Source: JAFAXD01 sp963833605 (GTDB lineage: Bacteria > Pseudomonadota > Alphaproteobacteria > Rhizobiales > Xanthobacteraceae). From it: 64,000 nt of DNA. How positions within the stretch are numbered: the first letter of the stretch is position 1; each line of letters begins with the position of its first letter. Positions 6,963 to 15,924 of the stretch are shown here, piece after piece. The notes beneath the pieces were generated by a model. It saw only the letters and a list, made by a program, of their open reading frames with translations, was not told the DNA's origin and did not search any database. A program made the position numbers and the translations under genes. Location of the stretch: positions 1 to 64,000 of the forward strand of contig CAWHYZ010000029.1 in assembly GCA_963833605.1 (NCBI GenBank). The letters run 5' to 3'.

Positions 6963-9338
6963 ATGATCAAGAAGTTTAAGCTAGGATCTCTGCTGCCTCA
7001 GGACCCACTTCATCCGAAAGACACTGAAACGGGCTGGTCTTGGGACAATGAAACCGGCTGGTCTGCGGACAATGTGGTCCATCTAGAACAGTGGCTCGGG
7101 CTTTTCGCCTCCCAACTTGTTCAACCTCTCGGCCCGGCGGCCCCGCAGCTCGACCAACCTGGGGAGCCGGAGAGGTTGCTCGGTGCCATCGAAGCGCAAC
7201 ACGTTCAACTTCTCGACCCAGCCACTCAGCCCCGCTTTGTCAACGAGCTTCCTCTGCCGGAACGGATCGATGCGAGCAGGCCCGGGGCGTACGTCCTTCA
7301 GATAGGTCAGACCGAGCAATGGCTTGGGCTTGTCGACGCGAATGGGGATCCGCTGTTGACGACCGTCTGGGGCTATGGCCAGCCCGGCCACACGCCAACA
7401 TATCCGGGCCCTACCATCGTCGCCCATACCGGCACCGAAATCAAACTGAACTGGCAGAACAAGCTTCCTCTCGAAGGCCATCTTCTGCCCGTGGACACTA
7501 CGCTGCACTTTGCCGCGTCCGACAAGAAACCGCTTGAGGACGGCTATGTGCCGACCGTCACTCATCTTCACGGCGGTCACAGCCCCGCCGGAAGTGATGG
7601 CCTGCCGGAGCAGTGGTTCACTCAGAACTATAGTTCGAAAGGTCCCGATTTCCAGGATCGGATCTACACGTATCCGAACGATCAGGAAGCGGCGACGCTG
7701 TGGTATCATGACCATACGCTTGGAATCACGCGCCTCAACGTCTATGCGGGATTGGCCGGCTTTTATCTCCTGAGGGACGACACCGGTCAGCACCTGATCG
7801 ACACCGGCGTGCTCCCCGGCGGGTCCCATGAAATAGAAATGGCCATCCAGGATCGCGCGTTCACCGCAGATGGCCAGCTGTATTATCCGGCCTATAAGCA
7901 CGATGTGCTCCCAGGCACCGCAGACACGGTCGGAGATGTGGTCCCGCAGACCTTCTATGACGCCAACGGCGAGGATGCTCCGTCAGCGGTACCTGAGTTT
8001 TTTGGTGACCACATTCTTGTCAACGGGATGGCATGGCCGAACCTTAACGTCGCCGCTGGCGACTACGAGTTCCACATGCTGAACGGATCCGATTCGCGTT
8101 TCTACGTGCTGGAGCTCAGCGATCCTGACGTAAAGGTGTACTTGGTCGGGGTTGATGGCGGATTGCTGCCGCAAGCCCGGATGATCATGGACGGTGATGG
8201 CGTCCAGGAGAATGGCGAGTTTCTTGTGCTTGCGCCCGGAGATCGCGCGGACCTGGTTTTCGACTTTGGCGGGGCGCACGTCGACCCGACCGTGCAACTG
8301 TTGAATATCGGACCGGCATACGAGCCGTTCAAAGGCTTGGCTGGCCCTGATGGATCGCTCGCGGGCGAGGCGACAGCGGCGACCCCTGCCGATCCCGTCG
8401 GCAACGTCATGCAGTTCACGATCGATCCGAACCTGGTGCCGTTCCACGCTTCGGTAACCGATGGCACGGTGCTGGATCCGGATTTCCACTTCATCGCGGA
8501 GGATTCGGATGGGAATGGGATAGCTGATCTTGCGACTAACGTACGTAAGCTCGGGCTGTTCGAAGGCGTCGACGAATTCGGAAGAATACAGCCCACGCTC
8601 GGGATCGCAGAAGCGGGAGCCCTTAACAGCGATAAGATGACCCCGGACGGAGCATTCGGGCCGCTGCTGTGGGATGCTCCCGTTACGGAAAAGCCCGTGT
8701 TGGGCTCCATTGAGCAATGGGAGTTATTCAACTTTACGGCAGACGCGCATCCCATCCACCTGCACCAAACCCAATTCCAGGTGGTGGAGAAGAGGCTCAT
8801 CGATTTCAACGATAGCGATGAGAACGGGATTCCCGACGACACCAACGGCGACGGCGTGATCACCTATGGCTATGGGACCACGGATTTCAGCCGCGCTGAC
8901 ATATGGATCGGCGACCGCGTCCCGATCGCCCCGGAGCAAACGGGACGGCAGGATACTGTGTCCGTTGCTTCCGGCGAGATGGTGAGTATTGCGGCGCAAT
9001 TTGATCTGCCGGGCGAATACGTGTGGCACTGCCATATCCTCTCGCATGAGGATAACGAAATGATGCGCCCCTACAACGTCATAGCGCCTGCCCAGGCCGA
9101 CACTTTCGTGTTCCATGGGTTTGGTACAAATACAGTCAAGAACTTCGATGTGGCCACAGATTTCTTGCAATTCGACAAGGGCATGTTTGCTGCGGATACC
9201 GCTGCGGCGGTACTCGCCGCAGCGCATGACACCAAGCAAGGAGATGTTGTCATTGACACCCATGCCGGCCACTTGGAAGTGAACGGCGTGACGCTCGCCC
9301 AACTCCAAGCTCATCAGGGCGATTTCCTGTTCGTGTAA
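6963..9338 (+). CDS. secreted multicopper oxidase with RTX-type C-terminal tail, 791 aa
   Basis: Start MIKKFKLGSLLPQ at 6963, after AGGGAGGGAGTC. Cupredoxin copper sites are complete: HLHGGH near residue 200, WYHDH near 246, HPIHLH near 595 and HCHILSHEDNEM near 690, with Met as axial type-1 ligand. This is the CotA/bilirubin-oxidase/laccase arrangement, which oxidises phenols or metals with O2. There is no Sec or Tat signal. Instead residues about 710-791 (TFVFHGFGTNTVKNFDVATD, then VNGVTLAQLQAHQGDFLFV) match the C-terminal module of type-I-secreted RTX proteins. The N-terminus has a tandem ETGWSxDN motif. No type I exporter is in the window. Exact substrate unknown. Confidence 0.9.
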   Translation: MIKKFKLGSLLPQDPLHPKDTETGWSWDNETGWSADNVVHLEQWLGLFASQLVQPLGPAAPQLDQPGEPERLLGAIEAQHVQLLDPATQPRFVNELPLPERIDASRPGAYVLQIGQTEQWLGLVDANGDPLLTTVWGYGQPGHTPTYPGPTIVAHTGTEIKLNWQNKLPLEGHLLPVDTTLHFAASDKKPLEDGYVPTVTHLHGGHSPAGSDGLPEQWFTQNYSSKGPDFQDRIYTYPNDQEAATLWYHDHTLGITRLNVYAGLAGFYLLRDDTGQHLIDTGVLPGGSHEIEMAIQDRAFTADGQLYYPAYKHDVLPGTADTVGDVVPQTFYDANGEDAPSAVPEFFGDHILVNGMAWPNLNVAAGDYEFHMLNGSDSRFYVLELSDPDVKVYLVGVDGGLLPQARMIMDGDGVQENGEFLVLAPGDRADLVFDFGGAHVDPTVQLLNIGPAYEPFKGLAGPDGSLAGEATAATPADPVGNVMQFTIDPNLVPFHASVTDGTVLDPDFHFIAEDSDGNGIADLATNVRKLGLFEGVDEFGRIQPTLGIAEAGALNSDKMTPDGAFGPLLWDAPVTEKPVLGSIEQWELFNFTADAHPIHLHQTQFQVVEKRLIDFNDSDENGIPDDTNGDGVITYGYGTTDFSRADIWIGDRVPIAPEQTGRQDTVSVASGEMVSIAAQFDLPGEYVWHCHILSHEDNEMMRPYNVIAPAQADTFVFHGFGTNTVKNFDVATDFLQFDKGMFAADTAAAVLAAAHDTKQGDVVIDTHAGHLEVNGVTLAQLQAHQGDFLFV

Positions 9339-9615
9339 CCGGGTAACACTCGGGCGCCGGGATTGACGCGCCCTACCTGGGCCGGAGCCCTACGAACAGA
9401 TCCCAGCGCTCGCCGAGCGCAGACGAACGCACACCTGCATCCCCCCTGCTCGATGCGCTGTTCGCCGACAAAAATTCATCCGCGCGCCGCGCTTCGTAGT
9501 CTGTGCGGAGTCGCGAGGGGTTTTTCCCATTCGGTCAGCGGCGAGGTCGGATTCAGAAAGGCAGCCTGCGGCGGCCAGAGAGAATGACGGAGGCCGAGAT
9601 CGTCCCCGTCTTGCC

Positions 9616-9972
9616 TCACTGCGACAATGTTGGATCGCCGAGCCGTTTCGGGTCCAGCGTTCCCCACTGCAGCCGATCGATTTCAACCGCGATCAGGCCA
9701 TCGATATATTGATACAGGGGCTCATAGATATATTGATACTGGGGCTGTTCGTCGCTGATGACGCCGGTGACTTTGCAGCGTTTGTCGCTGCAAATGTTCA
9801 TCACTGTCTGCATGCCAACCCGGCGGGTGACGATGCACTCGATGCCTTCCGTGGTCACGATCGACAGATATCCCCATTCCTGAACGATCGATCCGCGACA
9901 GACGATGATCGATGCTTTCGCCGACGACGTTGCAACCAGCAACATTCCCAGCAGGACGACGACGCTCCGCAT
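9616..9972 (-). CDS. small exported protein with Tyr-rich repeat, 118 aa
   Basis: The start MRSVVVLLGMLLVATSSAKA at 9972 gives a clean signal peptide; a longer upstream extension is rejected. The mature part has four cysteines (IIVCRGS, IECIVTR, NICSDKRCK), suggesting two disulfides. A 24-bp near-perfect tandem repeat (9703-9739) encodes YQYIYEPLYQYIDG. It resembles small periplasmic proteins of unknown role in Bradyrhizobium. It stands alone, facing the multicopper oxidase. Confidence 0.65.
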   Translation of the reverse strand: MRSVVVLLGMLLVATSSAKASIIVCRGSIVQEWGYLSIVTTEGIECIVTRRVGMQTVMNICSDKRCKVTGVISDEQPQYQYIYEPLYQYIDGLIAVEIDRLQWGTLDPKRLGDPTLSQ

Positions 9973-10035
9973 TGGCTTGCCCCCGTTCTTGGCGATGGTT
10001 ATCACCATTGCACCGTTTGCGGTGTATGGGTGTGA

Positions 10036-10263
10036 TGTGGAGCACATCGGCTCATACGGCTGGCTGCCGGCCGGCCATGCCTCGACGATGCGTGCCGACA
10101 CCAAGCGCTGATCGATGTGGCGAGCTATCCGGCCGACACCGAGGTCCCATCATTCGGCCGTCGCGCGAAGTGCGGCAAGTGCGGCGGTAAGCGCGTCGAT
10201 GTCCGACCAAATTGGAAAGAACAGCCGCCGCAGGAGAGTTTGACCGGGAAGCAGTGGCGGTGA
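10036..10263 (+). pseudogene. zinc-ribbon family, copy E, lacks its N-terminus
   Basis: After a TGA at 10033 the frame reads PCLDDACRHQALIDVASY, then CGKCGGKRVDVRPNWKEQPP and ends ESLTGKQWR at 10263. It is collinear with copy B but has no start codon and no MTLGNMRE. It is the only copy on the plus strand and is better conserved over the knuckle than copies A, C and D. Confidence 0.65.
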
Positions 10264-10719
10264 GTCGAATTCTCCGGTGAGCAAACCAACCGCGAAGAAC
10301 GCCGCAGACGATGTCCGGGTTTGGGAGTAAAGCGGAAAACATTTGCTCGTACTGAGTTTTACAGGGTTTGTTGAGGGTTTCGGATGCCGGCCCATGACGA
10401 CGACGCGGCTTGCACCGTGGCCGGCGTCCGAAAGCCTTCAAAGAACGAAACCGCGGGAAGTGGCAGGCGAGGGTGCCGCGGGCGCTATGGGGATTTGCGC
10501 GCGGCAGAGCTGCGTGACGACGAGCAACGCCGATGAGTGCAATGGCTGACGACGTTGCCGCGCATGATTGGTCCGCCGCAGGTGCTGGAATCTGCCTTAA
10601 GGCACGAAGATCGATGGCGACGTTGAGATCGCAAGCTGCATTTGTGCGAGCGACGCCGTGGCGGGTCGACGGCCGGCGAGGCAGATCGGCATTGCGGATT
10701 TGTGACATTGGGATCGTGA
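10264..10719. other. 455-bp gap next to the IS91-type remnant
   Basis: No gene is supported on either strand. The stretch may belong to the non-coding end of the IS91-type element (ori/ter side), which cannot be delimited here. Confidence 0.35.
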
Positions 10720-11721
10720 TCACGACGTATCGATGCTGATCGCGGTTTGTGGCGACGCTCGATATCGAGGTGACGAGCCACGCTCGAAAGTCTCGATGAT
10801 GATCATGCGACCGCCGCAACATGGGCACGGCTGGGTCGGGTTGTCTGTTGGCGCGGCGCTATCGGGGGTGTGCTGCTTCTGCGCCGTTTGTGCAGGTTTG
10901 GCCGCAGCGATCAGCTCACGCGCCCGGGCGATGGTCTCGGTCTTGGTGCCGCTGGCCAGCAGACCGTAGTGCCTGATCCGGTGGAACCCGTTTGGCAAGA
11001 CGTGCATGAGGAAGCGGCGGATGAACTCGCCCGGCTTGAGCGTCATGGTCTTGTAGCGGCCGGCCCCCTCGATCCGGTAGTCCTTGTACCTGAACGTGAC
11101 GCCGATCGGGTCGGCGGCGATGAGCCGGCTGTTGGAGATCGCGACCCGGTGCGTGTAGCGGGACAGATAGGCCAGCACCTGCTCCGGCCCGGCGAACGGC
11201 CGCTTGCTGTAGACGAACCACTTGGTCCGATGCAGCGGCGCGAGATAGGCCTTGAATGCGGCCATGTCGGCGAGGTGGGCGTGGTCGCCGAAGAACTGCA
11301 GGCGGCCGGCGTCGTGCGCGGCGAACAGCATCTCCAACATCAGGCGGCGGAACAGCCGCGACAGCACCTTCACCGGCAAGAGGTATTTGGGGCGGCAGCC
11401 GATCCAGCGTGTGCCGTCGAGCGATATCCCACCACCCGGCACGATCATGTGCACGTGCGGGTGATGCGTCATCGTGGAGCCCCAGGTGTGGAGCACCGAC
11501 GTGAAGCCGATCTTGACGCCCAGGCGCTTGGGATCGGCGGCGATCGTCAGCATTGTCTGCGAAGAAGCTTTGAACAAGAGATCGTAGATGACGGCCTTGT
11601 TCTGGTAGGCGACGGCCCCGATCCGCACCGGCAACGTGAACACGACGTGGAAGTAAGGAACGGCCAACAGTTCGGACGTGCGCTCCTCCATCCATGCGAG
11701 CGCCTGCGAGCCTTGGCACTT
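10720..11721 (-). mobile_element. IS91-family transposase, N-terminally truncated
   Basis: The open frame starts mid-protein at KCQGSQALAWMEERTSELL and runs through VPYFHVVFTLP, LHTWGSTMTHHPHVHMIVPG (the HHPHVH metal motif of HUH-type enzymes), LSRYTHRVAISNSRL (catalytic Tyr region), HRIRHYGLL and a CPCCGG zinc knuckle, ending at 10720. The N-terminal Cys-rich zinc domain is missing. The break at 11721 coincides with the stop codon of the terminase gene, so the remnant was joined there by recombination. Confidence 0.85.
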
Positions 11722-13383
11722 CTATTCGTCTTCATCTTTAGTTGGTTCGACGCTCCGAACCATTCCGTTGAGACCAACAAAGAACGTTGCGCCGGTCGGT
11801 CGGTCGGCGGTTGAGATTGTTGCGATTGTTTTTGGTTCACGGCGCTTTGCGGCGGCGGCGTGGATCATTTGCCAGCGCGAAACGCCCGGCTCCAAAGTGT
11901 TGATGACCTGGGGGATTGCGGCCCACGCTTTGAAGCTCTCGGAAATTATCATTCGTCGCTTGGAGCCGGCACACCACAGCGCGCCGCTGACGGCGTTGCA
12001 GAGGTCGTCATGTGAGCCGCGCGGGTGATCGACTTTGGTGGTTCCGCCTGATATCGATTTGCGCTCGAGCGCGCAGAACTGACCGACCAGGCGATCACTA
12101 TCAAGCAGGCGCACGCAGCTTGCGCTGAAGCGCGGCAGCAATTCCATATACAGATCAGACTTGTTGAGCTCGCAGTCGACAAGCCGCTTGCCGCATTTGA
12201 GTAGCTCGTTGATCACGAAGCCGGCCGCGTGATGGTCGCCGGTAATCACCCCGAGACGATACTCATCAAGCACACCAGCAATGGCGCGCACAACCTGGGC
12301 CGGGTTGTAAGGCGGACGCCATTCCTGGATCCAGTCCAACACCAACACGTCGCGATCGCCATGGCGCTCATTGTGGGCGATGGCGGCGGCGAAGCTATCA
12401 CCGCTGGCGGACAAACCCTCGGCGGCATCGAGAAAGGCGAAGTAACGATGCCCGCGCTCGTAAGGTCGCACGATGATGTCGCGATCGACGCTGGACTCAA
12501 TAAGATCTCGCGGGATGTAGGAAGCCAGATCGTCGCGCCATTCGGCGTAGAAGTCACTGCGGGCGGCGAGCGGGTCGTCCGCCATCGCCGCAGCGATCTC
12601 CGCCTCGTCGAGGACTGGGTTGAACGTCGTCGAGGGCGCGTGAACGACCAGGACACGCGGATCGTCCTTGCCGAAATATTTGGACCAACGCTCGTATGTG
12701 AGGCCAGACCGTTTGAACGGCGAGGTGATCCCGATCAGCAACGACTGCGGGAGTGTCGCCATGCCCGGTCGCAGACTTCGAAAAATTTCTTTATCTGGAT
12801 TTGTTGATGAATCTTCGTCATGCCAAACCGCGACTTCGTCCATAATCACGGCGAGGTAACTTCGGCCGCGGATAGCGCGATAGCTTGCGGTCGAGATAGC
12901 AATGTCAACGCCGTTTTTGAGCTCGATGGTGTCGGCGGTCTCTCGGCGGACCAGTGCGCGCAACGCCGGCAGTTCACGGAAGTAGGCGGCGACGAACCCA
13001 TGAAGAATTTTTGCTTGGTCACGATTGACGGCTAGGCAAGCGATAGTCGCACGCTCACCGGGACGAAGTAAATTTTCAGCATGAAACGATGCCGCCAGGT
13101 GCGCGGCGATGCCTGACGCAATCGCGTCCTTACCACCTCGTCTACCGACGATGCACCAGAGCTCCTTGACCGGAGCTGTGGGTGGTGAGCGACCGCCGGC
13201 GACCTGGGCGAAGAAGGCGAGCTCGGCCTTGGTGAGCTTGAGGCCCTGCGCGGCACGCAAGACGATGCGCCAGTTGGCCCAGCTATCGCCGGCGAACCAG
13301 CGGCCGAAGAGGTCCTTGTTCGTGAAGGCGTCGGCGATGGACGCAACGCGGCGTGTCGTTCTACGGGCTGTGGATGTGCTCAT
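11722..13383 (-). CDS. phage terminase large subunit, 553 aa
   Basis: Full-length TerL: an N-terminal ATPase with a Walker-A-like CIVGRRGGKDAIAS near residue 88, and Walker B LAVIMDEVAVW near 182. The RNase-H-like nuclease part includes FLDAAEGLSASGDSFAAAI near 320 and SHDDLCNAVSGALW near 470. The enzyme packages phage DNA. Its ATG overlaps the TGA of the upstream gene (ATGA at 13380-13383). No portal or capsid gene is nearby, so this is a stranded packaging module. A second, truncated TerL of a different subtype lies at 17920-18342. Confidence 0.9.
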   Translation of the reverse strand: MSTSTARRTTRRVASIADAFTNKDLFGRWFAGDSWANWRIVLRAAQGLKLTKAELAFFAQVAGGRSPPTAPVKELWCIVGRRGGKDAIASGIAAHLAASFHAENLLRPGERATIACLAVNRDQAKILHGFVAAYFRELPALRALVRRETADTIELKNGVDIAISTASYRAIRGRSYLAVIMDEVAVWHDEDSSTNPDKEIFRSLRPGMATLPQSLLIGITSPFKRSGLTYERWSKYFGKDDPRVLVVHAPSTTFNPVLDEAEIAAAMADDPLAARSDFYAEWRDDLASYIPRDLIESSVDRDIIVRPYERGHRYFAFLDAAEGLSASGDSFAAAIAHNERHGDRDVLVLDWIQEWRPPYNPAQVVRAIAGVLDEYRLGVITGDHHAAGFVINELLKCGKRLVDCELNKSDLYMELLPRFSASCVRLLDSDRLVGQFCALERKSISGGTTKVDHPRGSHDDLCNAVSGALWCAGSKRRMIISESFKAWAAIPQVINTLEPGVSRWQMIHAAAAKRREPKTIATISTADRPTGATFFVGLNGMVRSVEPTKDEDE

Positions 13384-13768
13384 GCGCCGTCGGCCTCATC
13401 GACCTCGTCGTCAGCGAGGAGCTCGAGCTCGCGGCGAGCCTCGCCATCAGCGGACGCGCGATCTGAGAGCTCGTCGAACGTCATGGAGGTCACGTCGCGA
13501 GCTCGTCGGCGGATTCCAAGCCTCGAGGCGACCCGCACCATCGCCCCGACGGCCGTGGAATGCTGGCTGAGGTCGATTTCCTGCCCAAGTGCCAGCCGTG
13601 TGTTGAGGCTCTGCAAGGTGACGGCGGCACCGGCAAAAGCCTCGACGAGCTGCTGCTCGATCGTGCTGAGCGCGGCGTGGCCTCCGAGGTCTGACTCGAT
13701 TTCGCGGACGAGGCGGTCGAAAACTTTGGCGGCGTTCGTCCGTCCATCGAGCGCCCCGGTCTCCGGTC
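13380..13768 (-). pseudogene. terminase small-subunit-like gene, 5'-truncated
   Basis: In the frame ending at 13380 the sequence reads ALDGRTNAAKVFDRLVREIE, SDLGGHAALSTIEQQLVEAF, then TLQSLNTRLALG and RRARDVTSMTFDELSDRAS. It is collinear with the broken gene at 18542-19912 (VDGRSTWVRRCKELI, SDLGGEFNTSTAE, ...). There is no ATG before the two stops near 13772, and the sequence switches abruptly at about 13769 to an unrelated plus-strand gene fragment. The 5' part has therefore been lost. The role as small terminase is inferred from position. Confidence 0.6.
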
Positions 13769-13769
13769 A

Positions 13770-13900
13770 TCAACAAGTGACGCAAACTGTCCCGATTGTA
13801 TTCTTAAACGTATCTGACCCCGTCGGCGGTGGGCTGATTCAAAGCATGTCGCGCCCTGGCGGCAATAGCACGGGTTTTACGAACTACGAAGACGCCCCGT
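13770..13900 (+). pseudogene. fragment of an ABC transporter substrate-binding protein (ABC_sub_bind type)
   Basis: The frame reads QQVTQTVPIVFLNVSDPVGG then GLIQSMSRPGGNSTGFTNYE. The TxTIPIVFxxVxDPVGxG...RPGGNxTG block is diagnostic of the PF04392 family common in Bradyrhizobium. Nothing before or after it belongs to the gene, so it is a 40-residue scrap caught between rearrangement joints. Confidence 0.75.
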
Positions 13901-14001
13901 GTTCACTGTGGGGCACCGCGCCGCTGATTGCGCTGGCGGATTTGTTTCAACCCGAGTATTAGACTGCGATAAATGCCTGTTTTTCTTCGTGAGGATCGCT
14001 C

Positions 14002-15033
14002 ATGACGACTCAATCCGGGGTTCAGTCCCTCGGTTATGTCGGTGTCCGCGCCGAAGGCATCGAGGACTGGTCGAAATATGCTTGTGGTCTGCTCGGTCTT
14101 CAGCAGGTCGACAAGAGCCATTCGACGCGGGCCTTCCGCATGGACGACCGCAAGCAGCGCATCGTCGTCGACGGAAGCGGTGGGCAGGGTATCGCCTTCT
14201 TCGGCTGGGAGGTTGCCGACGCTGCCGCGCTCAGCGCGGTTGCCGCGAAACTCGAAGCTGCTGGCACGAAAGTCGCGCGCGGTTCGCGTGCGCTCGCCGA
14301 CGAGCGCTTCGTCAAGGATCTGATTGTCGTCAACGATCCGCTCGGCAATCGCCTGGAGTTATTCCACGGTGCTGACATGGCCAGCGATCCGTTCAAGCCG
14401 GGCCGCTCGATCTCCGGCTTTCGCACTGGACCTCTGGGCATCGGCCACGCGGTGTTGAACGTCGAGAGCGAGGCGACGATGCAACAGCTGCTGCCGTTCT
14501 ATCAAGGGCTGCTCGGATTCCGTACGACGGACTACTACACTGATCCATTCTCGGCCTACTTCATGCACGTCAATCCGCGCCATCACAGCCTGGCGCTGAT
14601 CCGCACCGGCAAGAACGCGGTGCATCACATCATGATGGAGCTGTATTCCTTCGACGATGTCGGACAGGGCCTCGACATCGCCAATATGGAAGAAGGCCGC
14701 ATCGCGACCACGCTCGGCCGCCACACCAGCGACTTCATCACCTCGTTTTACACCTGGACGCCGTCAGGCTTCATGGTCGAGTACGGTTGGGGCGCGCGCG
14801 CCATCGATCCGGCGACGTGGCAGGCCTACGAGCGCAAGGACGGCCCGAGCCTGTGGGGCCACGAGCGCGGCTGGCTGCCGGAGAAGGATCGCGAGAAGGC
14901 ACGCGAGATGCGCATGAACCTTGCAAAAAAAGGCGTGCGTGAGCAGGTGCAGGTCATCGAAGGCAACTACCGGCTCAACCCGGGCGTTTGCCCGTGGTGG
15001 GACAGTATCACGCAGAACCGGACGAGCGCGTAG
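14002..15033 (+). CDS. type I extradiol (vicinal-oxygen-chelate) dioxygenase, 343 aa
   Basis: ATG at 14002 follows GTGAGGA. Two VOC repeats are present: residues about 8-125, and about 148-270 holding the likely Fe ligands His in GIGHAVLNV, His in PRHHSLAL and Glu in FMVEYGWG. This is the BphC/HsaC-type layout that opens a catechol ring next to the diol. A C-terminal extension after residue 280 makes it longer than the roughly 300-aa family norm. No other aromatic gene is adjacent; it sits between phage and ligase debris, so it may have arrived as cargo. Substrate unknown. Confidence 0.85.
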   Translation: MTTQSGVQSLGYVGVRAEGIEDWSKYACGLLGLQQVDKSHSTRAFRMDDRKQRIVVDGSGGQGIAFFGWEVADAAALSAVAAKLEAAGTKVARGSRALADERFVKDLIVVNDPLGNRLELFHGADMASDPFKPGRSISGFRTGPLGIGHAVLNVESEATMQQLLPFYQGLLGFRTTDYYTDPFSAYFMHVNPRHHSLALIRTGKNAVHHIMMELYSFDDVGQGLDIANMEEGRIATTLGRHTSDFITSFYTWTPSGFMVEYGWGARAIDPATWQAYERKDGPSLWGHERGWLPEKDREKAREMRMNLAKKGVREQVQVIEGNYRLNPGVCPWWDSITQNRTSA

Positions 15034-15290
15034 TTCGCGCAGTGCGGTCCGCTTCACCTCTCCCTTGGCCGCAGACCACCACCTCGCCGTCGAGGGTCGC
15101 GGACGGGCGCCCGCATCGCATCGGGGATCGTCGGCACGCGGTCGGTGCAATCGAACACGCGGATCCAATCGCCATCGCGCCGGCAGATGAACCGGAAGCC
15201 GTCGTGCTTGATCTCGTGCACCCATTGCGGGCCCGACGGTGCCGAGCGGGCGAGGGTTGGCAGGCAGGGTTCGATGAAGCCGGGAGGATG
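15034..15290 (-). pseudogene. ATP-dependent DNA ligase, N-terminal fragment
   Basis: The minus frame reads PCLPTLARSAPSGPQWVHEI followed by KHDGFRFICRRDGDWIRVF. The K in EIKHDGFR is the adenylated lysine of motif I. One frameshift later ATLDGEVVVCG (motif III region) appears. The rest is lost at about 15034, where the dioxygenase ends. Same strand as the C-terminal ligase fragment at 2872-3090. Confidence 0.7.
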
Positions 15291-15390
15291 ACGAAAGGGA
15301 GACACAGCACGCCAACGCATGGGGCAGTGACATATAGTCGAGCGGCGGCGGCGCCAATTGGCAAACCTGTGTGTGGAAATCTGGCCAGTA

Positions 15391-15630
15391 TTACAACTGC
15401 GGGGTCAGCACGCCGCGATCAGCGGCATCGCGCGCAACCTTGACCGCCTCAACGTAGGCGACCTCGGCATCCGCCAGCGCATCCTGGTAAGCCGCAAGGT
15501 TGAGAGAGTTCCAACAATAGGCGGTAAAGGCTGCGGCCTTTGCCTGCCGGCGTGCCGCCTCGGCCGCTGCAACTGCCTGAACGAAGGTCTGCTCGGCCGT
15601 GGTTGCCGGCGGGCTGTCCGGATCGCTCAT
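15391..15630 (-). CDS. small Ala-rich helical hypothetical protein, 79 aa
   Basis: MSDPDSPPATTAEQTFVQAV begins at 15630. The rest is a long amphipathic alanine-rich helix pair (AAEAARRQAKAAA, YQDALADAEVAYVEAVKVA). Similar proteins occur near small membrane and phage genes in rhizobia. No ribosome binding site is obvious. Function unknown. Confidence 0.55.
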   Translation of the reverse strand: MSDPDSPPATTAEQTFVQAVAAAEAARRQAKAAAFTAYCWNSLNLAAYQDALADAEVAYVEAVKVARDAADRGVLTPQL

Positions 15631-15713
15631 CGCGGCATCATACGCCGCGCGGACGCCGGAGCCCAATTTTAAGCCTCACTCGCCGGCTTGTTCGGCGGCC
15701 CTTTGGACCCGCC

Positions 15714-15920
15714 CTACCCGGACGGACTGCAGATAAGGACGACCGCGATCACCAGTGCATTGATCGCTACCACCTGCAGGGCGGCGGCAGCGATGGCTCT
15801 ATAGCTTGTCCAGCGGTCATCTAGTTCCGGTACCGATGCTCCAATGTGGCCCGCGATCTCTCCGCCCACGAGGACCGCGCTCGCAACCGCAAAGACCTTA
15901 AGCGCGAGAACCAGGTCCAT
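15714..15920 (-). CDS. small membrane protein, 68 aa
   Basis: ATG at 15920. Two hydrophobic segments, LALKVFAVASAVLVGG (residues about 4-21) and ALQVVAINALVIAVVLIC (about 47-64), flank a short charged loop. Size and position downstream of a DNA-binding gene in phage-like DNA would fit a holin-like or accessory membrane protein, but no motif proves it. Confidence 0.5.
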   Translation of the reverse strand: MDLVLALKVFAVASAVLVGGEIAGHIGASVPELDDRWTSYRAIAAAALQVVAINALVIAVVLICSPSG

Positions 15921-15924
15921 CGCC

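Noticed and set aside
10052..10828. 258-codon minus-strand frame crossing the IS91-type remnant end
   Set aside because: It overlaps the plus-strand zinc-ribbon relic and the transposase C-terminus, and has no motif or ribosome binding site.
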